This document shows, piece by piece, positions 45,901 through 60,770 of a stretch of 64,000 nucleotides of DNA. The stretch covers positions 62,001-126,000 of the forward strand of contig JAKZAN010000059.1 of NCBI GenBank assembly GCA_023053545.1. Direction: 5' to 3'. Within the stretch, counting starts at the first letter, position 1, and every line of letters begins with the position of its first letter. The position numbers and the translations under genes are program-made. The notes below the pieces were generated by a model. It did no database searches. It was not told the DNA's origin and was given only the letters and a program-made list of their open reading frames with translations. The DNA is from Lepidurus packardi. Its lineage: Eukaryota; Arthropoda; Branchiopoda; Notostraca; Triopsidae.

Positions 45901-48900
45901 CGGACTAAATGAATTCCTTACGGACTGAATTATTTCCTTACGGACTGAATTAATTCTTTAGGATTGATTGAATTCCGTTCTTACTGAATTAATTACTTAC
46001 GGACTGAATTAATTTCATACGGACTGAATTAATTCATTACGGACTTAATTAATCCATTACGGACTTAATTAATTCCTTACGTACTGAACTTATTCCTTAC
46101 GGACTGAATTAATTCCTTACGGACTGAATTAATTCCTTACGGACAGAATTAATTCCTTACGGACTGAATTATTTCCTTACGGACTGAATTAATTATTTAG
46201 GATTGATTGAATTCCTTACGGACTGAATTAATTCCTTAATTAATTCCTTACGGACTGAATTAATTTCATACGGACTGAATTAATTCCTTACGGACTGAAT
46301 TAATTCCTTACGGACTGAACTTATTCCTTACGGACTGAATTAATTCCTTACGGACTGAATTAATTCCTTACGGACTGAATTAATACCTTACGGACTGAAT
46401 TAAATCCTTACGGACCGAATTAATTCCTTACGGACTTAATTAATTCCTTACGGACTTAATTAATTCCTTACGGACTGAATTAATTCCTTACGGACTGAAT
46501 TAAATCCTTACGGACCGAATTAATTCCTTACGGACTTAATTAATTCCTTACGGACTTAATTAATTCCTTACGGACTGAATTAATTCCTTACGGACTGAAT
46601 TAATTCCCTACGGACTGATTTAATTTCATACGGAATTAATTAATACCTAACGCACTGAATTAAATCCTTACGGACTGAATTAGTTCCTCACGGACTGAAT
46701 TAATTCTTTAGGATTGATTGAATTCCTTTCTTACTGAATTAATTCCTTACGGACTGAATGAATTCCTTACGGACTGAATTATTACATTACGGACTGAATT
46801 AATTCCTTACGGACTGAATTAATTCCTTACGGACTGAATTATTACATTACGGACTGAATTAATTCCTTACGGACAGAATTAATTCCTTACGGACTGAATT
46901 AATTCCTTACGGACTGAATTAATTCCTTACGGACTGAATTATTTCCTTACGGACTGAATTAACTCTTTAGGATTGATTGAATTCCATTCTTACTGAATTA
47001 ATTCCTTACGGACTGAATTAATTCTTTAGGTTGATTGAATTCCATTCTTACTGAATTAATTCCTTACGGACTGAATTAATTCCTTACGGACTGAATTAAT
47101 ACCTTACGGACTGAATTAATTCATTACGGATTGAATTAATTCCTTACGGACTGAATTAATTCCTTACGGACCTAATTAATTCCTTACGGACGGAATTAAT
47201 TCTTTACGGACTAAATTAATTCCTTACGGACTTAATTAATTCCTTACGTACTTAATTAATTCCTTACGGTCTGAATTAATTCCGTACGGATTTAATTAAT
47301 TCCTTACGGACTGAATTAATTTCTTACGGACTGAATTCATTCATTATGGACTTAATTAATTCCGTAAGGAATGAATGAATTAATTACGGACTGAAATAAT
47401 TCCTTACGGACTGAATTAATTAATTACGGACTTAAATAATTCCTTACAGACTGAATTAATTCCTTACGGACTGAATTAATTCCTTACGGATTGAATTAAT
47501 TCTTTACGGACTGAATTAATTCATTACGGACTTAATTAATCCATTACGGACTGAATTATTTCCTTACGTACTGAAGTTATTCCTTACGGACTGAATTAAT
47601 TGCTTACGGACTGAATTAATTCCTTACGGACTGAATTAATACCTTACGGACTGAATTAAATCCTTACGGACCGAATTAATTCCTTACGGACTGAATTAAT
47701 TCCTTACGGACTTAATTAATTCCTTACGGACTGAATTAATTCCTTACGGACTGAATTAATTCCTTACGGACTGAATTAGTTCCTCACGGACTGAATTAAT
47801 TCTTTAGGATTGATTGAATTCCTTTCTTACTGAATTAATTCCTTACGGACTGAATGAATTCCTTACGGACTGATTTAATTTCATACGGAATGAATTAATA
47901 CCTAACGGACTGAATTAAATCCTTACGGACCGAATTAATTCCTTACGGACTGAATTAATTCCTTACGGACTGAATTAATTCCTTACGGACTGAATTAATT
48001 CCTTACGGACTGAATTAGTTCCTCACGGACTGAATTAATTCTTTAGGATTGATTGAATTCCTTTCTTACTGAATTAATTCCTTACGGACTGAATGAATTC
48101 CTTACGGACTGAATTATTACATTACGGACTGAATTAATTCCTTACGGACTGAATTAATTCCTTACGGACTGAATTATTACATTACGGACTGAATTAATTC
48201 CTTACGGACTGAATTAATTCCTTACGGACTGAATTAATTCCTTACGGACTGAATTATTTCCTTACGGACTGATTTAACTCTTTAGGATTGATTGAATTCC
48301 ATTCTTACTGAATTAATTCCTTACGGACTGAATTAATTCTTTAGGTTGATTGAATTCCATTCTTACTGAATTAATTCCTTACGGACTGAATTAATTCCTT
48401 ACGGACTGAATTAATACCTTACGGACTGAATTAATTCATTACGGATTGAATTAATTCCTTACGGACTGAATTAATTCCTTACGGACCTAATTAATTCCTT
48501 ACGGACGGAATTAATTCTTTACGGACTAAATTAATTCCTTACGGACTTAATTAATTCCTTACGTACTTAATTAATTCCTTACGGTCTGAATTAATTCCGT
48601 ACGGATTTAATTAATTCCTTACGGACTGAATTAATTTCTTACGGACTGAATTAATTCATTATGGACTTAATTAATTCCGTAAGGAATGAATGAATTAATT
48701 ACGGACTGAAATAATTCCTTACGGACTGAATTAATTAATTACGGACTGAAATAATTCCTTACAGACTGAATTAATTCCTTACGGACTGAATTAATTCTTT
48801 ACGGACTGAATTAATTCATTACGGACTTAATTAATCCATTACGGACTGAATTATTTCCTTACGTACTGAAGTTATTCCTTACGGACTGAATTAATTGCTT

Positions 48901-50754
48901 ACGGACTGAATTAATTCCTTACGGACTGAATTAATACCTTACGGACTGAATTAAATCCTTACGGACTGAATTAATTCCTTACGGACTTAATTAATTCCTT
49001 ACGGACTTAATTATTTCCTTACGGACTAAATTAATTCCTTACGGACTGAATTAATTCATTACGGACTGAATTGATTCCTTACGGACTGAACTAATTCCTT
49101 ACATACCTAACTAATTCCTTACGGACGGAATTAATTCTTTACGGACTGAATTAATTCCTTACGGTCTGAATTAATTCCGTACGGATTTAATTAATTCCTT
49201 ACGGACTGAATTAATTCCTTACGGACTGAATTAATCCATTATGGACTTAATTAATTCGTTACGGACTGAATTAATTCCTTACGGACTGAATTAATTCCTT
49301 ACGGACTGAATTATTTCCTTACGGACTGAAATAATTCTTTAGGATTGATTGAATTATGTTCTTACTGAATTAATTCCTTACGGACTGAATTAATTCCTTA
49401 ATTAATTCCTTACGGACTGAATTAATTTCATACGGACTGAATTAATTCATTACGGACTGAATTAATTTCATACGGACTGAATTAATTCATTACGGACTTA
49501 ATTAATCCATTACGGACTGAATTAATTTCTTACGGAATGAATTAATTCCTTACGGACTTAATTAATTCCTTACGGACTGAATTAATACCTTACGGACTGA
49601 ATTAATTCCTTACGGACTTAATTAATTAATTACGGACTGAAATAATTCATTATGGAATTAATTAATTCGTTACGGACTGAATTAATTCCTTACGGACTGA
49701 ATTAATTCCTTACGGACTGAATTATTTCCTTACGGACCGAAATAATTATTTAGGATTGATTGAATTCCGTTCTTACTGAATTAATTCCTTTCGGACTGAA
49801 TTAATTCCTTAATTAATTCCTTACGGACTGAATTAATTCCTTACGGACTTAATTAATTCCTTACGGACTGAATTAATACCTTACGGACTGAATTAAATCT
49901 TTACGGACAGAATTAATTCCTTACGGACTGAATAATTTCCTTACGGACTGAATTAATTCTTTAGGATTGATTGAATTCCTTACGGACTGAATTTATTCCT
50001 TAATTAATTCCTTACGGACTGAATTAATTTCATACGGACTGAATTAATTCATTACGGACTTAATTAATCCATTACGGACAGAATTAATTCCATACGGACT
50101 GAACTAATTCCTTACGGACTTAATTAATTCCTTACGGACTGAATTAATTCCTTACGGACTGAATTAATTCCTTACGGACAAAACTATTTCCTTACGGACT
50201 GAATTAACTCTGTAGGATTGATTGAATTCCATTCTTACTGAATTAATTCCTTACGGACTGAATTAATTCCTTACGGACTGAATAATTTCCTTACGGACTG
50301 AATTAATTCTTTAGGATTGATTGAATTCCTTTATTACTGAATTAATTCCTTACGGACTGAATTAATTCCTTACGGACTGAATTAATTCCTTACGGACTGA
50401 ATTAATTCCTTACGGACTGAATTAATTCCTTACGGACTGAATTAATTCCTTACGGACTTAATTAATTCCTTACGGACTGAATTAGTTCCTTACGGACTGA
50501 ATTAATTCCTTACGGACTGAATTAATTCCTTACGGACTGAATTAGTTCCTCACGGACTGAATTAATTCTTTAGGATTGATTGAATTCCTTTCTTACTGAA
50601 TTAAATCCTTACGGACCGAATGAATTCCTTACGGACTGATTTAATTTCGTACGGACTGAATTAATTCCTTACGGACTTAATTAATCCATTACGGACTGAA
50701 TTAATTCCTTACGGACTGAATTATTACATTACGGACTGAATTAATTCCTTACGG

Positions 50755-53480
50755 ACTGAATTAATTCCTTACGGACTGAATTATTACATTACTTACTGAA
50801 TTAATTCCTTACGGACAGAATTAATTCCTTACGGACTGAATTAATTCCTTACGGACTGAAATATTTCCTTACGGACTGAATTAATTCTTTAGGATTGATT
50901 GAATTCCTTTCTTACTGAATTAATTCCTTACGGAGTGAATTAATTCCTTAATTAATTCCTTACGGACTGAATTAATTCCTTACGGACTTAATTAATTCCT
51001 TACGGACTGAATTAATACCTTACGGACTGAATTAAATCTTTACGGACAGAATTAATTCCTTACGGACTGAATTAATTCATTAGGATTGATTGAATTCCTT
51101 TCTTACTGAATTAATTCCTTAATTAATTCCTTACGGACTGAATAAATTTCATACGGACTAAATTAATTCATTACGGACTGAATTATTTCCTTACGGACTG
51201 AATTAATTCTTTAGGATTGATTGAATTCCTTACGGACTGAATTTATTCCTTAATTAATTCCTTACGGACTGAATTAATTTCATACGGACTGAATTAATTC
51301 ATTACGGACTTAATTAATCCATTACGGACAGAATTAATTCCATACGGACTGAACTAATTCCTTACGGACTTAATTAATTCCTTACGGACTGAATTAATTC
51401 CTTACGGACTGAATTAATTCCTTACGGACAAAACTATTTCCTTACGGACTGAATTAACTCTGTAGGATTGATTGAATTCCATTCTTACTGAATTAATTCC
51501 TTACGGACTGAATTAATTCCTTACGGACTGAATAATTTCCTTACGGACTGAATTAATTCTTTAGGATTGATTGAATTCCTTTATTACTGAATTAATTCCT
51601 TACGGACTGAATTAATTCCTTACGGACTGAATTAGTTCCTCACGGACTGAATTAATTCTTTAGGATTGATTGAATTCCTTTCTTACTGAATTAAATCCTT
51701 ACGGACCGAATGAATTCCTTACGGACTGATTTAATTTCGTACGGACTGAATTAATTCCTTACGGACTTAATTAATCCATTACGGACTGAATTAATTCCTT
51801 ACGGACTGAATTATTACATTACGGACTGAATTAATTCCTTACGGACTGAATTAATTCCTTACGGACTGAATTATTACATTACTTACTGAATTAATTCCTT
51901 ACGGACAGAATTAATTCCTTACGGACTGAATTAATTCCTTACGGACTGAAATATTTCCTTACGGACTGAATTAATTCTTTAGGATTGATTGAATTCCTTT
52001 CTTACTGAATTAATTCCTTACGGAGTGAATTAATTCCTTAATTAATTCCTTACGGACTGAATTAATTCCTTACGGACTTAATTAATTCCTTACGGACTGA
52101 ATTAATACCTTACGGACTGAATTAAATCTTTACGGACAGAATTAATTCCTTACGGACTGAATAATTTCCTTACGGACTGAATTAATTCATTAGGATTGAT
52201 TGAATTCCTTTCTTACTGAATTAATTCCTTAATTAATTCCTTACGGACTGAATAAATTTCATACGGACTAAATTAATTCATTACGGACTGAATTATTTCC
52301 TTACGGACTGAATTAATTCTTTAGGATTGATTGAATTCCTTACGGACTGAATTTATTCCTTAATTAATTCCTTACGGACTGAATTAATTTCATACGGACT
52401 GAATTAATTCATTACGGACTTAATTAATCCATTACGGACAGAATTAATTCCATACGGACTGAACTAATTCCTTACGGACTTAATTAATTCCTTACGGACT
52501 GAATTAATTCCTTACGGACTGAATTAATTCCTTACGGACAAAACTATTTCCTTACGGACTGAATTAACTCTGTAGGATTGATTGAATTCCATTCTTACTG
52601 AATTAATTCCTTACGGACTGAATTAATTCCTTACGGACTGAATAATTTCCTTACGGACTGAATTAATTCTTTAGGATTGATTGAATTCCTTTATTACTGA
52701 ATTAATTCCTTACGGACTGAATTAATTCCTTACGGACTGAATTAATTCCTTACGGACTGAATTAATTCCTTACGGACTGAATTAATTCCTTACGGACTGA
52801 ATTAATTCCTTACGGACTTAATTATTTCCTTACGGACTGAATTAGTTCCTTACGGACTGAATTATTTCCTTACGGACTGAATTAATTCCTTACGGACTGA
52901 ATTAGTTCCTCACGGACTGAATTAATTCTTTAGGATTGATTGAATTCCTTTCTTACTGAATTAAATCCTTACGGACCGAATGAATTCCTTACGGACTGAT
53001 TTAATTTCGTACGGACTGAATTAATTCCTTACGGACTTAATTAATCCATTACGGACTGAATTAATTCCTTACGGACTGAATTATTACATTACGGACTGAA
53101 TTAATTCCTTACGGACTGAATTAATTCCTTACGGACTGAATTATTACATTACTTACTGAATTAATTCCTTACGGACAGAATTAATTCCTTACGGACTGAA
53201 TTAATTCCTTACGGACTGAAATATTTCCTTACGGACTGAATTAATTCTTTAGGATTGATTGAATTCCTTTCTTACTGAATTAATTCCTTACGGAGTGAAT
53301 TAATTCCTTACGGACTGAATTAATTCCTTAAGGACCTAATTAAATCCGTAAGGAATGAATGAATTAATTACGGACTGAAATAATTCCGTACGGACAGAAT
53401 TAATTCCTTACGGACTGAATTAATTCCGTACGGATTTAATTAATTCCTTACGGATTGAATTAATTCCTTACGGACTGAAT
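50755..53480 (+). repeat. S3 2.7-kb tandem duplication, copy 1
   Basis: Markers at 51581, 51971, 52691 and 53331 recur 2739 bp downstream. Left of about 51072 the offset becomes 2719, a one-monomer indel. The left edge is near 50755 and the copies abut near 53480. Inside, a sub-period of 1110 bp is visible (51581 to 52691). Edges are approximate. Confidence 0.8.
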
Positions 53481-56232
53481 TAATTCCTTACGGACTGAAT
53501 TATTACATTACTTACTGAATTAATTCCTTACGGACAGAATTAATTCCTTACGGACTGAATTAATTCCTTACGGACTGAAATATTTCCTTACGGACTGAAT
53601 TAATTCTTTAGGATTGATTGAATTCCTTTCTTACTGAATTAATTCCTTACGGAGTGAACTAATTCCTTAATTAATTCCTTACGGACTGAATTAATTCCTT
53701 ACGGACTTAATTAATTCCTTACGGACTGAATTAATACCTTACGGACTGAATTAAATCTTTACGGACAGAATTAATTCCTTACGGACTGAATAATTTCCTT
53801 ACGGACTGAATTAATTCATTAGGATTGATTGAATTCCTTTCTTACTGAATTAATTCCTTAATTAATTCCTTACGGACTGAATAAATTTCATACGGACTAA
53901 ATTAATTCATTACGGACTGAATTATTTCCTTACGGACTGAATTAATTCTTTAGGATTGATTGAATTCCTTACGGACTGAATTTATTCCTTAATTAATTCC
54001 TTACGGACTGAATTAATTTCATACGGACTGAATTAATTCATTACGGACTTAATTAATCCATTACGGACAGAATTAATTCCATACGGACTGAACTAATTCC
54101 TTACGGACTTAATTAATTCCTTACGGACTGAATTAATTCCTTACGGACTGAATTAATTCCTTACGGACAAAACTATTTCCTTACGGACTGAATTAACTCT
54201 GTAGGATTGATTGAATTCCATTCTTACTGAATTAATTCCTTACGGACTGAATTAATTCCTTACGGACTGAATAATTTCCTTACGGACTGAATTAATTCTT
54301 TAGGATTGATTGAATTCCTTTATTACTGAATTAATTCCTTACGGACTGAATTAATTCCTTACGGACTGAATTAGTTCCTCACGGACTGAATTAATTCTTT
54401 AGGATTGATTGAATTCCTTTCTTACTGAATTAAATCCTTACGGACCGAATGAATTCCTTACGGACTGATTTAATTTCGTACGGACTGAATTAATTCCTTA
54501 CGGACTTAATTAATCCATTACGGACTGAATTAATTCCTTACGGACTGAATTATTACATTACGGACTGAATTAATTCCTTACGGACTGAATTAATTCCTTA
54601 CGGACTGAATTATTACATTACTTACTGAATTAATTCCTTACGGACAGAATTAATTCCTTACGGACTGAATTAATTCCTTACGGACTGAAATATTTCCTTA
54701 CGGACTGAATTAATTCTTTAGGATTGATTGAATTCCTTTCTTACTGAATTAATTCCTTACGGAGTGAATTAATTCCTTAATTAATTCCTTACGGACTGAA
54801 TTAATTCCTTACGGACTTAATTAATTCCTTACGGACTGAATTAATACCTTACGGACTGAATTAAATCTTTACGGACAGAATTAATTCCTTACGGACTGAA
54901 TAATTTCCTTACGGACTGAATTAATTCATTAGGATTGATTGAATTCCTTTCTTACTGAATTAATTCCTTAATTAATTCCTTACGGACTGAATAAATTTCA
55001 TACGGACTAAATTAATTCATTACGGACTGAATTATTTCCTTACGGACTGAATTAATTCTTTAGGATTGATTGAATTCCTTACGGACTGAATTTATTCCTT
55101 AATTAATTCCTTACGGACTGAATTAATTTCATACGGACTGAATTAATTCATTACGGACTTAATTAATCCATTACGGACAGAATTAATTCCATACGGACTG
55201 AACTAATTCCTTACGGACTTAATTAATTCCTTACGGACTGAATTAATTCCTTACGGACTGAATTAATTCCTTACGGACAAAACTATTTCCTTACGGACTG
55301 AATTAACTCTGTAGGATTGATTGAATTCCATTCTTACTGAATTAATTCCTTACGGACTGAATTAATTCCTTACGGACTGAATAATTTCCTTACGGACTGA
55401 ATTAATTCTTTAGGATTGATTGAATTCCTTTATTACTGAATTAATTCCTTACGGACTGAATTAATTCCTTACGGACTGAATTAATTCCTTACGGACTGAA
55501 TTAATTCCTTACGGACTGAATTAATTCCTTACGGACTGAATTAATTCCTTACGGACTTAATTAATTCCTTACGGACTGAATTAGTTCCTTACGGACTGAA
55601 TTATTTCCTTACGGACTGAATTAATTCCTTACGGACTGAATTAGTTCCTCACGGACTGAATTAATTCTTTAGGATTGATTGAATTCCTTTCTTACTGAAT
55701 TAAATCCTTACGGACCGAATGAATTCCTTACGGACTGATTTAATTTCGTACGGACTGAATTAATTCCTTACGGACTTAATTAATCCATTACGGACTGAAT
55801 TAATTCCTTACGGACTGAATTATTACATTACGGACTGAATTAATTCCTTACGGACTGAATTAATTCCTTACGGACTGAATTATTACATTACTTACTGAAT
55901 TAATTCCTTACGGACAGAATTAATTCCTTACGGACTGAATTAATTCCTTACGGACTGAAATATTTCCTTACGGACTGAATTAATTCTTTAGGATTGATTG
56001 AATTCCTTTCTTACTGAATTAATTCCTTACGGAGTGAATTAATTCCTTACGGACTGAATTAATTCCTTAAGGACCTAATTAAATCCGTAAGGAATGAATG
56101 AATTAATTACGGACTGAAATAATTCCGTACGGACAGAATTAATTCCTTACGGACTGAATTAATTCCGTACGGATTTAATTAATTCCTTACGGATTGAATT
56201 AATTCCTTACGGACTGAATTAATTCCTTACGG
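53481..56232 (+). repeat. S3 2.7-kb tandem duplication, copy 2
   Basis: Partner of 50755-53480, with markers at 54320, 54710, 55430 and 56070. The same 1110-bp inner period appears (54320 to 55430). The match stops near 56232, where the next monomer differs. Confidence 0.8.
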
Positions 56233-59200
56233 ACTAAATGAATTCCTTACGGACTGAATTATTTCCTTACGGACTGAATTAATTCTTTAGGATTGATTGA
56301 ATTCCGTTCTTACTGAATTAATTACTTACGGACTGAATTAATTTCATACGGACTGAATTAATTCATTACGGACTTAATTAATCCACTATGGACTTAATTA
56401 ATTCCTTACGTACTGAACTTATTCCTTACGGACTGAATTAATTCCTTACGGACTGAATTAATTCCTTACGGACAGAATTAATTCCTTACGGACTGAATTA
56501 TTTCCTTACGGACTGAATTAATTATTTAGGATTGATTGAATTCCTTACGGACTGAATTAATTCCTTAATTAATTCCTTACGGACTGAATTAATTTCATAC
56601 GGACTGAATTAATTCCTTACGGACTGAATTAATTCCTTACGGACTGAATTATTTCCTTACGGACTGAATTGATTCTTTAGGATTGATTGAATTCCTTTCT
56701 TACTGAATTAATTCCTTACGTACTGAACTTATTCCTTACGGACTGAATTAATTCCTTACGGACTGAATTAATTCCTTACGGACTGAATTAATACCTTACG
56801 GACTGAATTAAATCCTTACGGACCGAATTAATTCCTTACGGACTTAATTAATTCCTTACGGACTTAATTAATTCCTTACGGACTGAACTAATTCCTTACG
56901 GACTGAATTAAATCCTTACGGACCGAATTAATTCCTTACGGACTGAATTAATTCCTTACGGACTTAATTAATTCCTTACGGACTGAATGAATTCCTTACG
57001 GACTGAATTATTACATTACGGACTGAATTAATTCCTTACGGACTGAATTAATTCCTTACGGACTGAATTATTACATTACGGACTGAATTAATTCCTTACG
57101 GACAGAATTAATTCCTTACGGACTGAATTAATTCCTTACGGACAGAATTAATTCCTTACGGACTGAATTATTTCCTTACGGACTGAATTAACTCTTTAGG
57201 ATTGATTGAATTCCATTCTTACTGAATTAATTCCTTACGGACTGAATTAATTCTTTAGGTTGATTGAATTCCATTCTTACTGAATTAATTCCTTACGGAC
57301 TGAATTAATTCCTTACGGACTGAATTAATACCTTACGGACTGAATTAATTCATTACGGATTGAATTAATTCCTTACGGACTGAATTAATTCCTTACGGAC
57401 CTAATTAATTCCTTACGGACGGAATTAATTCTTTACGGACTAAATTAATTCCTTACGGACTTAATTAATTCCTTACGTACTTAATTAATTCCTTACGGTC
57501 TGAATTAATTCCGTACGGATTTAATTAATTCCTTACGGACTGAATTAATTTCTTACGGACTGAATTCATTCATTATGGACTTAATTAATTCCGTAAGGAA
57601 TGAATGAATTAATTACGGACTGAAATAATTCCTTACGGACTGAATTAATTAATTACGGACTTAAATAATTCCTTACAGACTGAATTAATTCCTTACGGAC
57701 TGAATTAATTCCTTACGGACTGAATTAATTCTTTACGGACTGAATTAATTCATTACGGACTTAATTAATCCATTACGGACTGAATTATTTCCTTACGTAC
57801 TGAAGTTATTCCTTACGGACTGAATTAATTGCTTACGGACTGAATTAATTCCTTACGGACTGAATTAATACCTTACGGACTGAATTGATTCTTTAGGATT
57901 GATTGAATTCCTTTCTTACTGAATTAATTCCTTACGTACTGAACTTATTCCTTACGGACTGAATTAATTCCTTACGGACTGAATTAATTCCTTACGGACT
58001 TAATTAATTCCTTACGGACTTAATTAATTCCTTACGGACTGAACTAATTCCTTACGGACTGAATTAAATCCTTACGGACCGAATTAATTCCTTACGGACT
58101 GAATTAATTCCTTACGGACTTAATTAATTCCTTACGGACTGAATTAATTCCTTACGGACTGAATTAATTCCTTACGGACTGATTTAATTTCATACGGAAT
58201 GAATTAATACCTAACGGACTGAATTAAATCCTTACGGACTGAATTAGTTCCTCACGGACTGAATTAATTCTTTAGGATTGATTGAATTCCTTTCTTACTG
58301 AATTAATTCCTTACGGACTGAATGAATTCCTTACGGACTGAATTATTACATTACGGACTGAATTAATTCCTTACGGACTGAATTAATTCCTTACGGACTG
58401 AATTATTACATTACGGACTGAATTAATTCCTTACGGACAGAATTAATTCCTTACGGACTGAATTAATTCCTTACGGACTGAATTAATTCCTTACGGACTG
58501 AATTAATTCCTTACGGACTGAATTAACTCTTTAGGATTGATTGAATTCCATTCTTACTGAATTAATTCCTTACGGACTGAATTAATTCTTTAGGTTGATT
58601 GAATTCCATTCTTACTGAATTAATTCCTTACGGACTGAATTAATTCCTTACGGACTGAATTAATACCTTACGGACTGAATTAATTCATTACGGATTGAAT
58701 TAATTCCTTACGGACTGAATTAATTCCTTACGGACCTAATTAATTCCTTACGGACGGAATTAATTCTTTACGGACTAAATTAATTCCTTACGGACTTAAT
58801 TAATTCCTTACGTACTTAATTAATTCCTTACGGTCTGAATTAATTCCGTACGGATTTAATTAATTCCTTACGGACTGAATTAATTTCTTACGGACTGAAT
58901 TCATTCATTATGGACTTAATTAATTCCGTAAGGAATGAATGAATTAATTACGGACTGAAATAATTCCTTACGGACTGAATTAATTAATTACGGACTTAAA
59001 TAATTCCTTACAGACTGAATTAATTCCTTACGGACTGAATTAATTCCTTACGGACTGAATTAATTCTTTACGGACTGAATTAATTCATTACGGACTTAAT
59101 TAATCCATTACGGACTGAATTATTTCCTTACGTACTGAAGTTATTCCTTACGGACTGAATTAATTGCTTACGGACTGAATTAATTCCTTACGGACTGAAT

Positions 59201-60229
59201 TAATACCTTACGGACTGAATTAAATCCTTACGGACCGAATTAATTCCTTACGGACTGAATTAATTCCTTACGGACTTAATTAATTCCTTACGGACTGAAT
59301 TAATTCCTTACGGACTGAATTAATTCCTTACGGACTGAATTAGTTCCTCACGGAATGAATTAATTCTTTAGGATTGATTGAATTCCTTTCTTACTGAATT
59401 AATTCCTTACGGACTGAATGAATTCCTTACGGACTGATTTAATTTCATACGGAATGAATTAATACCTAACGGACTGAATTAAATCCTTACGGACCGAATT
59501 AATTCCTTACGGACTGAATTAATTACTTACGGACTGAATTAATTCCTTACGGACTGAATTAATTCCTTACGGACTGAATTAGTTCCTCACGGACTGAATT
59601 AATTCTTTAGGATTGATTGAATTCCTTTCTTACTGAATTAATTCCTTACGGACTGAATGAATTCCTTACGGACTGAATTATTACATTACGGACTGAATTA
59701 ATTCCTTACGGACTGAATTAATTCCTTACGGACTGAATTATTACATTACGGACTGAATTAATTCCTTACGGACAGAATTAATTCCTTACGGACTGAATTA
59801 ATTCCTTACGGACTGAATTAATTCCTTACGGACTGAATTATTTCCTTACGGACTGAATTAACTCTTTAGGATTGATTGAATTCCATTCTTACTGAATTAA
59901 TTCCTTACGGACTAAATTAATTCTTTAGGTTGATTGAATTCCATTCTTACTGAATTAATTCCTTACGGACTGAATTAATTCCTTACTTACTGAATTAATA
60001 CCTTACGGACTGAATTAATTCATTACGGATTGAATTAATTCCTTACGGACTGAATTAATTCCTTACGGACCTAATTAATTCCTTACGGACGGAATTAATT
60101 CTTTACGGACTAAATTAATTCCTTACGGACTTAATTAATTCCTTACGTACTTAATTAATTCCTTACGGTCTGAATTAATTCCGTACGGATTTAATTAATT
60201 CCTTACGGACTGAATTAATTCCTTACGGA

Positions 60230-60770
60230 CTGAACTAATTCCTTACATACCTAACTAATTCCTTACGGACGGAATTAATTCTTTACGGACTGAATTAATT
60301 CCTTACGGTCTGAATTAATTCCGTACGGATTTAATTAATTCCTTACGGACTGAATTAATTCCTTACGGACTGAATTAATTCATTATGGACTTAATTAATT
60401 CGTTACGGACTGAATTAATTCCTTACGGACTTAATTAATTCCTTACGGACTGAATTAATTCCTTACGGACTGAATTAATTCCTTACGGACTGAATTAATT
60501 CCTTACGGACTGAACTAATTCCTTACATACCTAACTAATTCCTTACGGACGGAATTAATTCTTTACGGACTGAATTAATTCCTTACGGTCTGAATTAATT
60601 CCGTACGGATTTAATTAATTCCTTACGGACTGAATTAATTCCTTACGGACTGAATTAATTCATTATGGACTTAATTAATTCGTTACGGACTGAATTAATT
60701 CCTTACGGACTTAATTAATTCCTTACGGACTGAATTAATTCCTTACGGACTGAATTAATTCCTTACGGAC
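60230..60770 (+). repeat. S3 local 280-bp tandem duplication
   Basis: The ACATAC marker unit and its neighbours (GACGGAATTAATTCTTTACGG, CCGTACGGATTT, CATTATGGACTT) at about 60245 are repeated 280 bp downstream at 60525. The period is exactly 14 monomers. The edges are approximate. Confidence 0.75.
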
